A DNA stretch of 64,000 bases from positions 1-64,000 of the forward strand of contig CAMCXF010000004.1 in NCBI GenBank assembly GCA_945883235.1. The letters run 5' to 3'. Both the position numbers and the translations under genes were made by a program. The stretch is from Phenylobacterium deserti (lineage in GTDB: Bacteria; Pseudomonadota; Alphaproteobacteria; Caulobacterales; Caulobacteraceae). Positions 37,396 through 46,769 of this stretch are shown one piece after another. Positions within the stretch are counted from its first letter, which is position 1. Every line of letters starts with the position of its first letter. The notes below the pieces were generated by a model. The model did no database searches, had not been told where the DNA came from, and saw only the letters and a program-made list of their open reading frames with translations.

Positions 37396-37407
37396 TGACG
37401 CACGTCA
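37396..37407. promoter_or_regulatory. Candidate operator of the TetR gene at 37424
   Basis: Perfect inverted repeat TGACG-CA-CGTCA placed 16 bases before the tetR start, a usual place for autoregulation. Confidence 0.45.
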
Positions 37408-37423
37408 TTTTTGTAAGTCGAGT

Positions 37424-38047
37424 ATGATGCCGGACGACGCCTCTATTTCCGTTGGCAAGCGCGAACAGACCAAGGTCCAGAACCGGCTGGCGATCCTGGA
37501 TGCCGCGCGCGAGGTGTTCGGCGAGCTGGGCTATGAGACGGCAACGGTGCGCGACATCATCCGTCGCACGGGCCTGGCGGCAGGCACCTTCTATAACTAC
37601 TACCGTTCCAAGGAAGAGGTGTTCGCTGCACTGGCCGATGACGGCGCGCGGCGGTTTGCGCCCATCCTCAAGGCGTTGCGCAGCAAGGGAAATTTCGACA
37701 CCTTTGTCCGTGAAGCCATCGTCGCCTATTTCGAATTCATGGCCGACGAGCACATCACCTGGGCTGCGCGGCGACCGGCGGGCGAGCCACACATCCATGT
37801 TCAGGGCGAGACGCCGGAGATGGCCGCCGTGTTCGCCGAAGTGAAGGACGCCATCGAGGACGCTATCCAGCGCGGTCACGGCCCGGCCTCCGACAGCGAG
37901 TACATGGCGGCGGCCTGTATCGCGGTGGCCCGCGAGGTCGGCGACAAGATGCTGATGCGACGGCCTATCGACACCGCTGCCGCCGCCGATTTCGCGGTCG
38001 ACATGATCCTGAACGGGCTGAACGGCCTGCGCGGAGCCGAGGTCTGA
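37424..38047 (+). CDS. TetR/AcrR family regulator heading a hydrolase-reductase operon
   Basis: 207 residues from the ATG at 37424 (a second ATG follows directly). Helix-turn-helix at about 20-62: ILDAAREVFGELGYETATVR, then GLAAGTFYNYYRSKEEVF. The ligand-binding part has no recognised subfamily. The stop overlaps the next ATG (TGATG), and the third gene is joined the same way, so the regulator is co-transcribed with an HSL-type esterase and a quinone-reductase-like enzyme and likely controls them in response to an ester or aldehyde substrate. Confidence 0.87.
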   Translation: MMPDDASISVGKREQTKVQNRLAILDAAREVFGELGYETATVRDIIRRTGLAAGTFYNYYRSKEEVFAALADDGARRFAPILKALRSKGNFDTFVREAIVAYFEFMADEHITWAARRPAGEPHIHVQGETPEMAAVFAEVKDAIEDAIQRGHGPASDSEYMAAACIAVAREVGDKMLMRRPIDTAAAADFAVDMILNGLNGLRGAEV

Positions 38048-39087
38048 TGGCGTCAGTCGCTATTCAACGCTTCGTCGCCCGGACCATCCTGTCACTGCCC
38101 AGTCCGATCCTGCGACTGATGTCCGGCGGCGGGGTGGCGTATGTGGGCGGCCGTACCCTCGATCCGCGTTTGCAGTTCCTGGCGGTGCAGAGCCGCAACG
38201 CGCCGCCGATCAACAGCCTTTCACCGCAGGACGTTCGGCGCGGCGAGGCCGCGGGTCTGGCCGCTGTCTCCGTCGGTCTTGAGCGGGGCGTAACCTGCAC
38301 GACGCTGAGCGTTCCAGGTGCTGTTGGTGATATCCCTGCCCGCCTCTATCGACCGGCGCGACAGGATGCGTCTACGCCGCTGCTGGTCTGGGCGCACATG
38401 GGCGGCGGTGTGATCGGGACCCTGGATACCAGCCATGGCTTCTGCGGCCTGCTGGCTCAGATCACCCAGGCACCGGTGCTCTCGGTGGACTATCGTCTTG
38501 CTCCGGAGCACCGGTTTCCGGCGGGGCTGGAGGATGTGCTTGCTGCCTATCGCTGGGCGCGGGATCACGCCGCGACATACGGCGCGACCGGCGTGGCCAT
38601 CGGTGGCGATTCCATGGGCGGCAGCTTTGCAGCGATCATCTGCCAGGAGCTGAAGCGCGGCGGCGAGGATCAGCCAGTGATGCAGCTGTTGATGTATCCC
38701 TGCACCGATGTCGCGTCAGAGACACCTTCGATGGCCACCTACGCCGAGGCGTTTCCGCTGAACCGGGCGATGATGGACTGGTTCATGGGTTACTACATGA
38801 CGGCCGACGCCGATCCTGCAGACCCTCGCCTGTCGCCGGGGCGCGAGGATGATCTTGCGAGGCTGGCCCCGGCGATTGTGGCGACAGCCGGGTTCGACCC
38901 ATTGATCGATCAGGGTGCGGCATATGAGCGGGCGATGCGGGAGGCGGATGTCACGACCGTCTATCGCGCCTATGACAGCCTCTGCCACGGCTTTGCGTCG
39001 TTCACCGGTGCCGTGCCGGCGGCGGATGCGGCCTGCCGCGAGATCGCGGGCCTGGTCCGCAAACACTATGAAGGACGGACAGCCTGA
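38047..39087 (+). CDS. Alpha/beta hydrolase of the hormone-sensitive lipase family
   Basis: 346 residues. HSL landmarks: AHMGGGVIG oxyanion segment (Met in place of the first Gly of the usual HGGG), DYRLAPEHRFPAGLED, IGGDSMGGSFAA with the nucleophile near residue 196, AGFDPLIDQG and LCHGFASF with the acid and His of the triad. No signal peptide. Hydrolyses short to medium acyl esters. Second gene of the TetR-led operon. Confidence 0.9.
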   Translation: MASVAIQRFVARTILSLPSPILRLMSGGGVAYVGGRTLDPRLQFLAVQSRNAPPINSLSPQDVRRGEAAGLAAVSVGLERGVTCTTLSVPGAVGDIPARLYRPARQDASTPLLVWAHMGGGVIGTLDTSHGFCGLLAQITQAPVLSVDYRLAPEHRFPAGLEDVLAAYRWARDHAATYGATGVAIGGDSMGGSFAAIICQELKRGGEDQPVMQLLMYPCTDVASETPSMATYAEAFPLNRAMMDWFMGYYMTADADPADPRLSPGREDDLARLAPAIVATAGFDPLIDQGAAYERAMREADVTTVYRAYDSLCHGFASFTGAVPAADAACREIAGLVRKHYEGRTA

Positions 39088-40067
39088 TGCGCGCACTGGT
39101 GGTCGAGGAACTGAAGGCCGACTACGCCGGCTGTGTCGTCAAGGACATCCCAACGCCGGAACCGGGCCCGGGGCAGGTGCGCATCCGGGTGCGCGCGGCG
39201 GCGGTGAACTTTCCCGACCTTATGCAGACGCGCGGTGAGCACCAGCACAAGCCGGAGGTGCCCTTTGTGGGCGGTCTGGAACTGGCTGGCGAGATCGACA
39301 AACTGGGCGACGGCGTCACCAGCTTTGCGGTGGGTGAGGCCGTGGTTTGCGGTGGTCGGGGCGGGTTTGCAGAGTTTGCCATCGTCCCCGTTGAGGGGCT
39401 GCGGCGCAAGCCCGTCAATCTGACGTTCGGCCAGGCGGCGGGGTATCCGGTGGCGTACCTGACCGCCTATGTAGCGCTGAAGCGCTGTGCGGACGCCCAG
39501 CCCACCGAGTGGGTGCTGGTGCATGGCGCAGCGGGCGGTGTGGGGCTGGCGGCGGTAGACTATGCCAAGCTGCTGGGTTGCAAGGTAATCGCCGCCTCGG
39601 CCTCAGACGCCAAGCTGGCCGTGATCGCGGCGGAGTACGACGTCGACGCCACGGTCAATGTCACCGGCGGCTTCCGTGAACGGGTGAAGGAGATCACCGG
39701 CGGGCGCGGTGCCGATGTGATCTATGACCCTGTGGGCGGCGACGTGTTCGACGAGAGTGTGCGCTGCATCGCCTTTGGGGGGCGGCTGCTGTCCATCGGA
39801 TTTACGTCAGGCCGCCTGCCGGTGATGCCGGTCAATATCGCCCTGATCAAGGGCATCTCGCTGATGGGCGTCCGCGCCGGCGAATACGGCCGCCAGTTCC
39901 CCCGCAAGGGCCGCGAGAACAACGAGGCGATCTGGAAGATGGCCGAGGACGGGTTGGTGAAACCCCGTGTCGACGCGGAATATCCATTGAGCGAATGGCG
40001 AGCCGCCTTCGAAACCTTGGCCCAGCGCACAGTGGTGGGAAAGACGATCATCCGGCCGGATTTGTGA
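39087..40067 (+). CDS. Zinc-independent NADPH:quinone oxidoreductase-like MDR enzyme
   Basis: 326 residues. N-terminal GroES-like part with PGPGQVRIRVRAAAVNFPD, nucleotide motif HGAAGGVGLAAVDYAKLLG near residue 148, and GGRGADVIYDPVGG. No structural or catalytic zinc cysteine cluster. Members reduce quinones or alpha,beta-unsaturated carbonyl compounds. Third gene of the TetR-led operon. Confidence 0.88.
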   Translation: MRALVVEELKADYAGCVVKDIPTPEPGPGQVRIRVRAAAVNFPDLMQTRGEHQHKPEVPFVGGLELAGEIDKLGDGVTSFAVGEAVVCGGRGGFAEFAIVPVEGLRRKPVNLTFGQAAGYPVAYLTAYVALKRCADAQPTEWVLVHGAAGGVGLAAVDYAKLLGCKVIAASASDAKLAVIAAEYDVDATVNVTGGFRERVKEITGGRGADVIYDPVGGDVFDESVRCIAFGGRLLSIGFTSGRLPVMPVNIALIKGISLMGVRAGEYGRQFPRKGRENNEAIWKMAEDGLVKPRVDAEYPLSEWRAAFETLAQRTVVGKTIIRPDL

Positions 40068-40087
40068 GCCAGCACCGCACCCGCATC

Positions 40088-40372
40088 ATGTACATCGAGG
40101 ACAAGTCGTCCGGGCTGAACGGCCAGGCCCGGATCGGGCGCGTTACGTTCTCAAAGTCTGGCCGGTCGGTGTCGTATGACGACCGCACGTTCCATCGCAC
40201 CGGCAGCGGGTACAAGTACAACTTCTTTGATGTGGAAACGGACGAACACTTCTGGAAATCTGGACCGCGCAAGGATGGCGCTGATCGTCTTTATCCGGAC
40301 AGCTCGGCACCTGTCGAAATCGATGCGGATGTGGCTGAAGAGTATTGGGCCACAATCAGAAGTCGGAAATGA
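40088..40372 (+). CDS. Small conserved protein of unknown function
   Basis: 94 residues from the ATG at 40088. Sequence is MYIEDKSSGLNGQARIGRVT followed by FSKSGRSVSYDD, with a YNFFDVETDEHFWKSGPRKDG core. I recall a widespread small-protein family with this core that is often misnamed; no function is established. It follows the MDR gene by 20 bases. Confidence 0.72.
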   Translation: MYIEDKSSGLNGQARIGRVTFSKSGRSVSYDDRTFHRTGSGYKYNFFDVETDEHFWKSGPRKDGADRLYPDSSAPVEIDADVAEEYWATIRSRK

Positions 40373-40510
40373 CGGGCCGGGTCACCAACGACCCCTTCTC
40401 CTCCGAGGGCTTTGCGCACAAGAACGGCTACAGCTTGGTAAGGCCCCTTGCCAGCCATGGCGTCGGTGGTGCTGACGCTGGCGTAGACGGCGTTGCTCCG
40501 GACACGGTGG

Positions 40511-40539
40511 TTGACACACACCCGCCCATCCCCTATCCA
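40511..40539 (+). promoter_or_regulatory. Promoter of rpmH
   Basis: TTGACA (40511-40516), 17-base spacer, TATCCA (40534-40539), about 35 bases before the rpmH start codon. The -35 box is a full sigma-70 consensus, fitting a housekeeping ribosomal operon. The rest of the gap 40373-40573 shows nothing recognised. Confidence 0.7.
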
Positions 40540-40573
40540 CCGCCGCTCGATTTTCGACCCCGGAGCTTTCCCC

Positions 40574-40708
40574 GTGAAGCGCACTTTTCAACCGTCCCGC
40601 CTCGTGCGCGCGCGCCGTCACGGCTTCCGCCTTCGCATGTCCACGAAGAATGGTCAGAAGATCCTGGCGCGTCGCCGCGCCAAGGGCCGCAAGCGCCTGA
40701 GCGCCTAA
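40574..40708 (+). CDS. rpmH: 50S ribosomal protein L34
   Basis: 44 residues, starting with GTG at 40574, GGAG eight bases before. [18 protein letters not shown] and [20 protein letters not shown] are the L34 signature. It is the first gene of the block rpmH-rnpA-yidC-yihA conserved across bacteria. Confidence 0.97.
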   Translation: MKRTFQPSRLVRARRHGFRLRMSTKNGQKILARRRAKGRKRLSA

Positions 40709-40735
40709 GACCGGTCTTTGAGTTAAGGTGTCCGC

Positions 40736-41149
40736 GTGACGGACGCCCAACGCCTCATCCGCAAACTGACCAAGCGCAGCGAGTTCCTCGCCTGCGCCAA
40801 AGCGCCCTACTGCGCAAAGGGTGCCATCGTCGTGCAGGCCCGCCCCCGCGAGGATGATGATGCTCTGGTGCGCGTGGGCTTCACTGCCACCAAACGCATC
40901 GGCGGGGCCGTGCAGCGAAACCGCGCCAAACGCCGGATGCGCGAGGCGGCTCGCCAGATCCTGCCCCTGATGGCAACCCCCGGAACCGACTATGTGATCA
41001 TTGCTCGCACCGGGGTGATCACGCGCGACTGGACCCGTTTGCTTGACGATGTAAAAAGCGCGCTGTTAAGGCTCGCCACCGAACGCCCGGCTCCCCACGT
41101 CGGTGGGCCTGCTCCCTCCCCTGTTGGAAACTCGCGTCCCCGCTCATGA
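40736..41149 (+). CDS. rnpA: Ribonuclease P protein component
   Basis: 137 residues from a GTG at 40736, 28 bases after rpmH. Contains the RNR motif region [15 protein letters not shown] and [12 protein letters not shown]. It is the protein cofactor of RNase P, which trims tRNA 5' ends. Its stop overlaps the yidC start (ATGA). Confidence 0.96.
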   Translation: MTDAQRLIRKLTKRSEFLACAKAPYCAKGAIVVQARPREDDDALVRVGFTATKRIGGAVQRNRAKRRMREAARQILPLMATPGTDYVIIARTGVITRDWTRLLDDVKSALLRLATERPAPHVGGPAPSPVGNSRPRS

Positions 41150-42948
41150 GAGACGACAACACTCGCAACACGATCATCTTCTTCGTGTGCGCGGCCCTGC
41201 TGCTGATGGTCTATCAGTTCTTCGTCATTGAACCGCAGGACCGGCAGCGTCAGGTGGAGGCTGCGGCCACTGCGGCGGCGACGGCCCCCGCTGTCGGCCC
41301 CGGTCTGGCCGCACCGCAGGTTCCCCAGGCCATGACCCGCGACGCCGCGATCATCGCCAGCCCCCGCGTCCCCATCGCCACGCCGGCCCTTAAGGGTTCG
41401 CTCTCGCTCAGGGGTGGCCGGATCGATGACCTCTATCTGGTGGGCTACCGCCAGACCCTGGACAAGGGATCGCCGCCGGTGGAGCTGCTGCGCCCGGAAG
41501 GCACGCAGTATGCCTGGTTCGCCGACATGGGCTGGACCGGGGCCAATGTCCCGGGTCTGCCCACCGCACAGACGCTGTGGACGCTGGCTGGTGGCTCGGT
41601 GCTGTCACCCGGCCAACCGATCACCCTGACCTATGCCAACGGTCAGGGCCTGACCTTCACGCGGCTGATCTCTGTCGACGACAAGTTCATGTTCACGGTG
41701 AAGGACACCGTGGCCAACACCGGCGCATCGGCGATCACACTCGCGCCCTATGGTTCGATCCAGCGGCAGGGTGTTCCGGACAATCTGGGCAAGAACTCGG
41801 TCGTGCACGAAGGCGGCATGGGCTGGTTCGCTGGCGAACGGCGGCCGGTGAAATACGCCAAATGGGCAAAGGAGGGCGGCGGTCCTGCCCTTACCTCCAC
41901 CGGAGGCTGGATCGGCATTACCGACCACTACTGGCTGGCGGCCCTGATTCCCGCCCAGGGTGAACAGTTCGAGGCTAGCTACCGCCTCACCAAGGCTGCG
42001 GCGCTAAACATCTTCGACGCCAATTTCGTCGGCCAGGCGCGCGCTATCCCGGTGGGCCAGCAGGTCAGCTCAACCATCCACATCTTTGCCGGTGCCAAGC
42101 AGGAGCCCGTGCTGAAGGGTTACCAGACCAGCATCGGTGCAACCAATCTGGACGAGGCCATCGACTGGGGGATGCTGTGGTTCATCACCCGGCCGATCTT
42201 CCAGTTCCTGGCCTTCATCTTCCATCACGTCGGCAACTTCGGCGTCGCCATCCTGGTGCTCACGGTCGTGGTGCGACTGATCTTCTTCCCGCTCGCCAAC
42301 AAGCAGTACGAGTCGATGACGAAGATGAAGAAGGTCCAGCCGGCGATGGAGGAGCTGAAGGCCAAGTTCAAGGATGACCCGGCCAAACAGCAACAGGAAC
42401 TGATGGAACTGTACAAGCGCGAGAAGGTAAACCCGCTGGCCGGGTGTTTCCCGATCCTGCTGCAGATCCCGGTGTTCTTCGCCCTGTTCAAGGTGCTGCA
42501 GATCGCCATCGATATGCGCCACGCGCCGTTCGTGGGGTTCATCAAGGACCTGTCGGCGCCCGACCCGACCACGATCTTCAATGTGTTCGGCCTGATCCCG
42601 TGGGATCCAGGCACCTTGCCGCTGATCGGCAGCCTGATGGCCTATGGGACCCCACCCGGGTTCCTGCACATCGGCATCCTGCCGATCCTGTACGGGATCA
42701 CCACCTGGCTGACCACGTCGATGAGCCCACCGGCCCCGGACCCGATGCAGCAGCGGATATTCCAGCTGATGCCGATCCTGTTCACCTTCATCATGGCGCA
42801 ATTCGCCATCGGGCTGCTGGTCTATTACACGTGGTCGAACATCCTGACGGCCATGCAGCAGTATGTGATCATGCGGCGCTTCAAGGTGGACAATCCCATC
42901 GACAAGCTGATCCGGCGGATCACCGGGAAACCGGCGGAGCTTGCGTGA
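41146..42948 (+). CDS. yidC: Membrane protein insertase YidC
   Basis: 600 residues. N-terminal transmembrane helix, a large periplasmic beta domain (about 60-340), then the conserved five-helix insertase core with [40 protein letters not shown] and [20 protein letters not shown]. Inserts and folds inner-membrane proteins. The stop overlaps the yihA GTG. Confidence 0.98.
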   Translation: MRDDNTRNTIIFFVCAALLLMVYQFFVIEPQDRQRQVEAAATAAATAPAVGPGLAAPQVPQAMTRDAAIIASPRVPIATPALKGSLSLRGGRIDDLYLVGYRQTLDKGSPPVELLRPEGTQYAWFADMGWTGANVPGLPTAQTLWTLAGGSVLSPGQPITLTYANGQGLTFTRLISVDDKFMFTVKDTVANTGASAITLAPYGSIQRQGVPDNLGKNSVVHEGGMGWFAGERRPVKYAKWAKEGGGPALTSTGGWIGITDHYWLAALIPAQGEQFEASYRLTKAAALNIFDANFVGQARAIPVGQQVSSTIHIFAGAKQEPVLKGYQTSIGATNLDEAIDWGMLWFITRPIFQFLAFIFHHVGNFGVAILVLTVVVRLIFFPLANKQYESMTKMKKVQPAMEELKAKFKDDPAKQQQELMELYKREKVNPLAGCFPILLQIPVFFALFKVLQIAIDMRHAPFVGFIKDLSAPDPTTIFNVFGLIPWDPGTLPLIGSLMAYGTPPGFLHIGILPILYGITTWLTTSMSPPAPDPMQQRIFQLMPILFTFIMAQFAIGLLVYYTWSNILTAMQQYVIMRRFKVDNPIDKLIRRITGKPAELA

Positions 42949-43601
42949 GCGAGCCTCTCGAAACCACCGCAGCGTTCGACGACGAGGCGCTGGAGGCGGC
43001 CCGGATATTCTTTGCCCATCCGGTGAGCTTCATGATGGGGGCGGTGGCGATTGCGGGCCTGCCGCCGGCGGACCTGCCAGAGGTGGCCTTTGCCGGGCGG
43101 TCCAACGTGGGCAAGTCGTCGCTGATCAATGCGGTGACGGGGCGGACGCATCTGGCGCGGGCCTCGACGGCACCGGGGCGGACGCGGGAGATCAATTTCT
43201 TTGTCTGTGACGAAACGCTGCGGCTGGTGGACCTGCCTGGCTATGGATTTGCCAAGGTCAGCCGGGAGGCCAAGAACAAGTTCCAGAACCTGGGGCGATC
43301 CTACCTGCGCGGACGGCCCAATCTGAAGCGCGCCTATCTGCTGATCGACAGCCGTCACGGCCTGAAGGACGTGGATCTGGAGGCGATGGAGGCGTTTGAT
43401 CTTGCGGCTGTTTCATACCAGATCATTCTCACAAAGGCTGACAAACTGAGTGCGCGCGATGTGGCTCAAGTGACGGCGGAGACGCAGCGAAAGATTGCAA
43501 AACGTCCGGCTGCCTTTCCCCGCGCGCTGGCGACCTCGGCGGAGAAAGGCCTTGGAATTGCTGAACTCAGGGCGGAAATCGTGGCGGCCTGCGCGGCCTG
43601 A
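42945..43601 (+). CDS. yihA: Ribosome biogenesis GTPase YihA/YsxC (EngB)
   Basis: 218 residues from a GTG at 42945 overlapping the yidC stop. G motifs: GRSNVGKSS (G1), [11 protein letters not shown] (G2), DLPGYGFA (G3), TKAD (G4). Needed for large-subunit assembly. In Caulobacter argB usually follows; here the next gene is a convergent RDD-family gene only four bases away. Confidence 0.96.
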   Translation: MSEPLETTAAFDDEALEAARIFFAHPVSFMMGAVAIAGLPPADLPEVAFAGRSNVGKSSLINAVTGRTHLARASTAPGRTREINFFVCDETLRLVDLPGYGFAKVSREAKNKFQNLGRSYLRGRPNLKRAYLLIDSRHGLKDVDLEAMEAFDLAAVSYQIILTKADKLSARDVAQVTAETQRKIAKRPAAFPRALATSAEKGLGIAELRAEIVAACAA

Positions 43602-43605
43602 CGCG

Positions 43606-44460
43606 TCAGGTGTCGAACTTGTCCTTGCGCCTGTGTCCAAACAACATCCGGCTCTCCAATCTCCCCCGCAGCCCTGTGTAATAGGCGTTCAGGAATGTCA
43701 GATCCGGCAGATCATCGGCCCCCTGCCAGTTGATCTTGACACGGATGCGCGTGGCGACCTCGGCCAGGGATTTACGGTTGTTGGCGCGAAGCACGTCTTC
43801 CAGAACGTGGAGTTCCTTGACCCCGTAGGCATCGAGCTGGGCGGGCGTGAAGACAAGGCTGCGTGAGACGGTGCGCTCGGCGTCGGCGAGGTCCGGGCGC
43901 AGAACCCGCCGGGAGGCCTTGACCACCATGGAGCCCGCCGCCAGATCGCCGAGCCGCCGCCGGTCGCGGTTGAAAAGCGGGAACACCACAAACACCCCGC
44001 TCCAGATGGCGCCGAGCGTGATCAGAGCCGCATCCACGCCCTGTCCACTGGCAGCGAGAAAGGTCAGGGGCAGGAACACCTCGACGTCGCGCATGGCGTT
44101 GCGGACGAACACCGCGTCGGCGGTCAGGCGACCCCCGTCGGCAGCAATCACCCGCAAGCCCATGGCGCGCTTGCCGGGCGTCGCGGCGCGGGACTGGATC
44201 TCGAAGGCCACGAAGTAGAAGTTGCGACCCAGAAAAGCACCAAGCAGCCAGACAACGCCAAGCACCTCGCTCATCCAGGAGATGTCGGTCACACCGGCGA
44301 CCAGCAGGGCGGCGAGACTGAATACCGCAAGGCCCCCGCCCAGGATCAGGAAGTCGAGCAGCAGCGCCACGAACCGGTCGGCGTAGGACGCCACCTTCAG
44401 ACGCAGGTCCACGCCCTCCGGGGTCACCAGCTCGCGATTGACCACCCCCGTCGTCGTCAT
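43606..44460 (-). CDS. RDD family membrane protein of the MoxR operon
   Basis: 284 residues; RDD domain with about four hydrophobic segments and the paired charges YADRFVALLLDFL, TPGKRAMGLRV and DRRRLGDLAAG. Last gene of the MoxR/DUF58 operon; the ATG overlaps the upstream stop. Function unknown. Confidence 0.85.
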   Translation of the reverse strand: MTTTGVVNRELVTPEGVDLRLKVASYADRFVALLLDFLILGGGLAVFSLAALLVAGVTDISWMSEVLGVVWLLGAFLGRNFYFVAFEIQSRAATPGKRAMGLRVIAADGGRLTADAVFVRNAMRDVEVFLPLTFLAASGQGVDAALITLGAIWSGVFVVFPLFNRDRRRLGDLAAGSMVVKASRRVLRPDLADAERTVSRSLVFTPAQLDAYGVKELHVLEDVLRANNRKSLAEVATRIRVKINWQGADDLPDLTFLNAYYTGLRGRLESRMLFGHRRKDKFDT

Positions 44461-45452
44461 GTGGCCACTCGCCGGGGCCAGTAGAAATAGGCCAGCCAGC
44501 CCGCGAGCATCAGGCCGGCGATGGCGTATCGCACCAGATCAAGCTGGATCAGTTGCCGCGCGAAGCCCTCCAGCAGGCCGGCCACCAGCAGCATCACCAC
44601 GACACCGGCCATCACCACGCCCGCGCGCCGCCCGGCCTCGCCAGCCGCATCAACCCGGGTTCGATCACCGGGAAAGGCGACGGCCCAGCCAATCGAGAAC
44701 CCGGCCGCCCCGGCCAGCACGATGGCGAACAGCTCGGTAGTGCCGTGGATCATCAACCATCCCGTGAGCTCGAAACCCAGATCCCGGGAGAAGAACAGCG
44801 CCAGAAAAGCCCCCAGCATCGCGCCGTTCATCACCATCAGGGCGGCAGTCGGGAGGCAGAAGGCGAACCCGAGGGCAAAGGCAAACAGAGCTACCTGCGA
44901 ATTGTGGGTGAAGAGGAAGGTCGCCATGGTCGACAGGCCTTCAGACGTGGTCGCCGGGCTGTAGAGTGTTTCGCGGAGGAAGGCCGTAGTCGCCATCGGA
45001 TCACGGCCACCCGCCAGGCCTGCGTCCACAAAGCTGAAGAACCAGTCACCGTCGCGCCGGACCAGCACATAGGCCGCCACCGCCGCCAGGGCCGAGATCA
45101 GAAACGAGGCAAGAGTCTCGCGCCAGAGCGCCTGTACCGCCGCCGGCCAGTCGTGGCGGAAAAACCGGACAATGCGGGCGCCCAGTCGGGTGCGCGTGCC
45201 ATAGACGACAAAATAGGCCCGGGTGCACAAGCCCTCCAGATAGTCGGTCAGGTTCTGATCCAGGGAAATCGAGCGGGCCACCGACAGGGACGACAGCGCC
45301 TGGCGATAGAGTAGCGGAATTTCCAGCAGCTCCTCGCGGCGCAGCTTTACGGCCCCCAGCGTTTCCACCTTGCCCAGCAGGACCTCGAGCCTGCGCCAGT
45401 CCGCTTCGCGCTCGGCGCGGAACCGCCCGCTTTTGAGGTGCAGCTCGGCCAT
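44457..45452 (-). CDS. Stage II sporulation protein M-like (DUF95) membrane protein
   Basis: 331 residues with about six hydrophobic segments in the C-terminal two thirds. NSQVALFAFALGFAFCLPTA and GWLMIHGTTELFAIVLAGAA are family blocks. In non-sporulating bacteria the protein belongs to the MoxR operon, where its role is not known. Overlaps DUF58 stop by ATGA. Confidence 0.85.
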   Translation of the reverse strand: MAELHLKSGRFRAEREADWRRLEVLLGKVETLGAVKLRREELLEIPLLYRQALSSLSVARSISLDQNLTDYLEGLCTRAYFVVYGTRTRLGARIVRFFRHDWPAAVQALWRETLASFLISALAAVAAYVLVRRDGDWFFSFVDAGLAGGRDPMATTAFLRETLYSPATTSEGLSTMATFLFTHNSQVALFAFALGFAFCLPTAALMVMNGAMLGAFLALFFSRDLGFELTGWLMIHGTTELFAIVLAGAAGFSIGWAVAFPGDRTRVDAAGEAGRRAGVVMAGVVVMLLVAGLLEGFARQLIQLDLVRYAIAGLMLAGWLAYFYWPRRVAT

Positions 45453-46765
45453 CAGATCAAGCCCCGCCGTTTCACATCAAGGTAGCCGTTGAGCAGGCCC
45501 GCCGAGAGGCCGTCGGCGGGGGCATCGACAATCTGGGCGCCCATCCGCTTGAGGCGGGTCGCCACCGATCCACGCTGGGCCAGCAGGCGCTCGGCGATGA
45601 CCGCGCGGGTCACATCCTCGGCATCGCGCGGCTCGCGGGTGACCAGACTTTCCAGCTCATCGTCACGGAACACCACGAACAGCACCAGGTGCGTGCGCAT
45701 CAGCCGCGCCACATTCTCGATCATCAGTTCGGCACTGGTGGCGTCGGCGAAGTCGGTGAACACTACCACCAGGGCGCGGCGGTCGAGCCGCCCGGCCAGA
45801 GCTGTCAGCCCGAGGGTGAAATTAGTCTCCTCGGTGGAATAGTCGATGGCGGTGGCCAGCTTTTGCAGCAGGAGAAACGCCGCCTGGCCCGAGGTCAGTC
45901 CGCTGGCCAGACGCGGGCGGGAGTCGAAGGCGAACAGGCCGACCCGGTCGCCCATCCGCAGAGAGACAAAGGCCAGTAACAGGGCCGCATTGATGGCCCG
46001 GTCGATGCGCGGCAGGCCGGCGGCAGGCGCGCTCATCAACCGTCCGGTATCCAGCGCCAGCAGGACATGGTGGTTGCGTTCGGTGCGGTACTCACGGCCG
46101 ATCAGCTTGCTGTGTCGGGCGCTCTGCTTCCAGTCGATGTCGGCCAGGTCCATGCCGGTCTGGAAGTCCTTGAGGGCGTGAAAATCGGTCCCCTCGCCCG
46201 CGTCGCGCAACGGCTTGGCCCCCAGCGGGGCGTTGCGGGCGAAAAGCCGAAGCGCCGCCTCCTTGACCCCCTCTACGTCGGGCGTCACCAACAGCGAAGG
46301 GCCGGCGGGGGCCGGGCTCTGCAGCCACATCAGGCCCAGCGGTCCAGACCACCGCGCCCAGACGCCCTCTATCCGGCCCTCGCCGCGTCGCAGGGGCGCG
46401 ATCTGCACCGCGGCGCTGGCCTGACCCTCGTGGACGCTCACCGACTGGCGGTCAGGTTCGGCGGCCAGTCGCGCGTTGACCCCGATGGCCAGTTCGACCG
46501 AACGCGGCGCACGACCGGTGAAGGCGGCAGTGAGGGTGGCCCCGGCCGGCCGGCCGATGCCCATGACGAGGGGCGCGCTGGTCGTCAGCGTCATCCGGCG
46601 CTGAGGCGCTGCCAGCATGGCGTCGGCCAGCATCAGCCCCGCGATCAGCACGATCCAGACCACCCCCACCGTCCACAAACCCGGCATCGCCAGGGCTACG
46701 CCCAGCGCCAGGGGTGCGCCGGTAGCCATCAGCGCAATCGCGCGGCGGGTGGGATAGAGCCTCAA
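45452..46765 (-). CDS. DUF58 protein (vWA-like) of the MoxR operon
   Basis: 437 residues from a TTG at 46765. Two N-terminal transmembrane helices, then a DUF58 core with FQTGMDLADIDWKQSARHSK and a vWA-like fold (VLLALDTGRLM as MIDAS-like Asp, VVFTDFADA). MoxR ATPases are thought to act as chaperones for such vWA proteins. Starts five bases after the moxR stop. Confidence 0.87.
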   Translation of the reverse strand: MRLYPTRRAIALMATGAPLALGVALAMPGLWTVGVVWIVLIAGLMLADAMLAAPQRRMTLTTSAPLVMGIGRPAGATLTAAFTGRAPRSVELAIGVNARLAAEPDRQSVSVHEGQASAAVQIAPLRRGEGRIEGVWARWSGPLGLMWLQSPAPAGPSLLVTPDVEGVKEAALRLFARNAPLGAKPLRDAGEGTDFHALKDFQTGMDLADIDWKQSARHSKLIGREYRTERNHHVLLALDTGRLMSAPAAGLPRIDRAINAALLLAFVSLRMGDRVGLFAFDSRPRLASGLTSGQAAFLLLQKLATAIDYSTEETNFTLGLTALAGRLDRRALVVVFTDFADATSAELMIENVARLMRTHLVLFVVFRDDELESLVTREPRDAEDVTRAVIAERLLAQRGSVATRLKRMGAQIVDAPADGLSAGLLNGYLDVKRRGLI

Positions 46766-46769
46766 TCGG

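Noticed and set aside
40511-43601. Replication origin next to rpmH
   Set aside because: In many bacteria rpmH is near dnaA/oriC, but no dnaA gene, DnaA-box cluster or AT-rich unwinding region is seen here.
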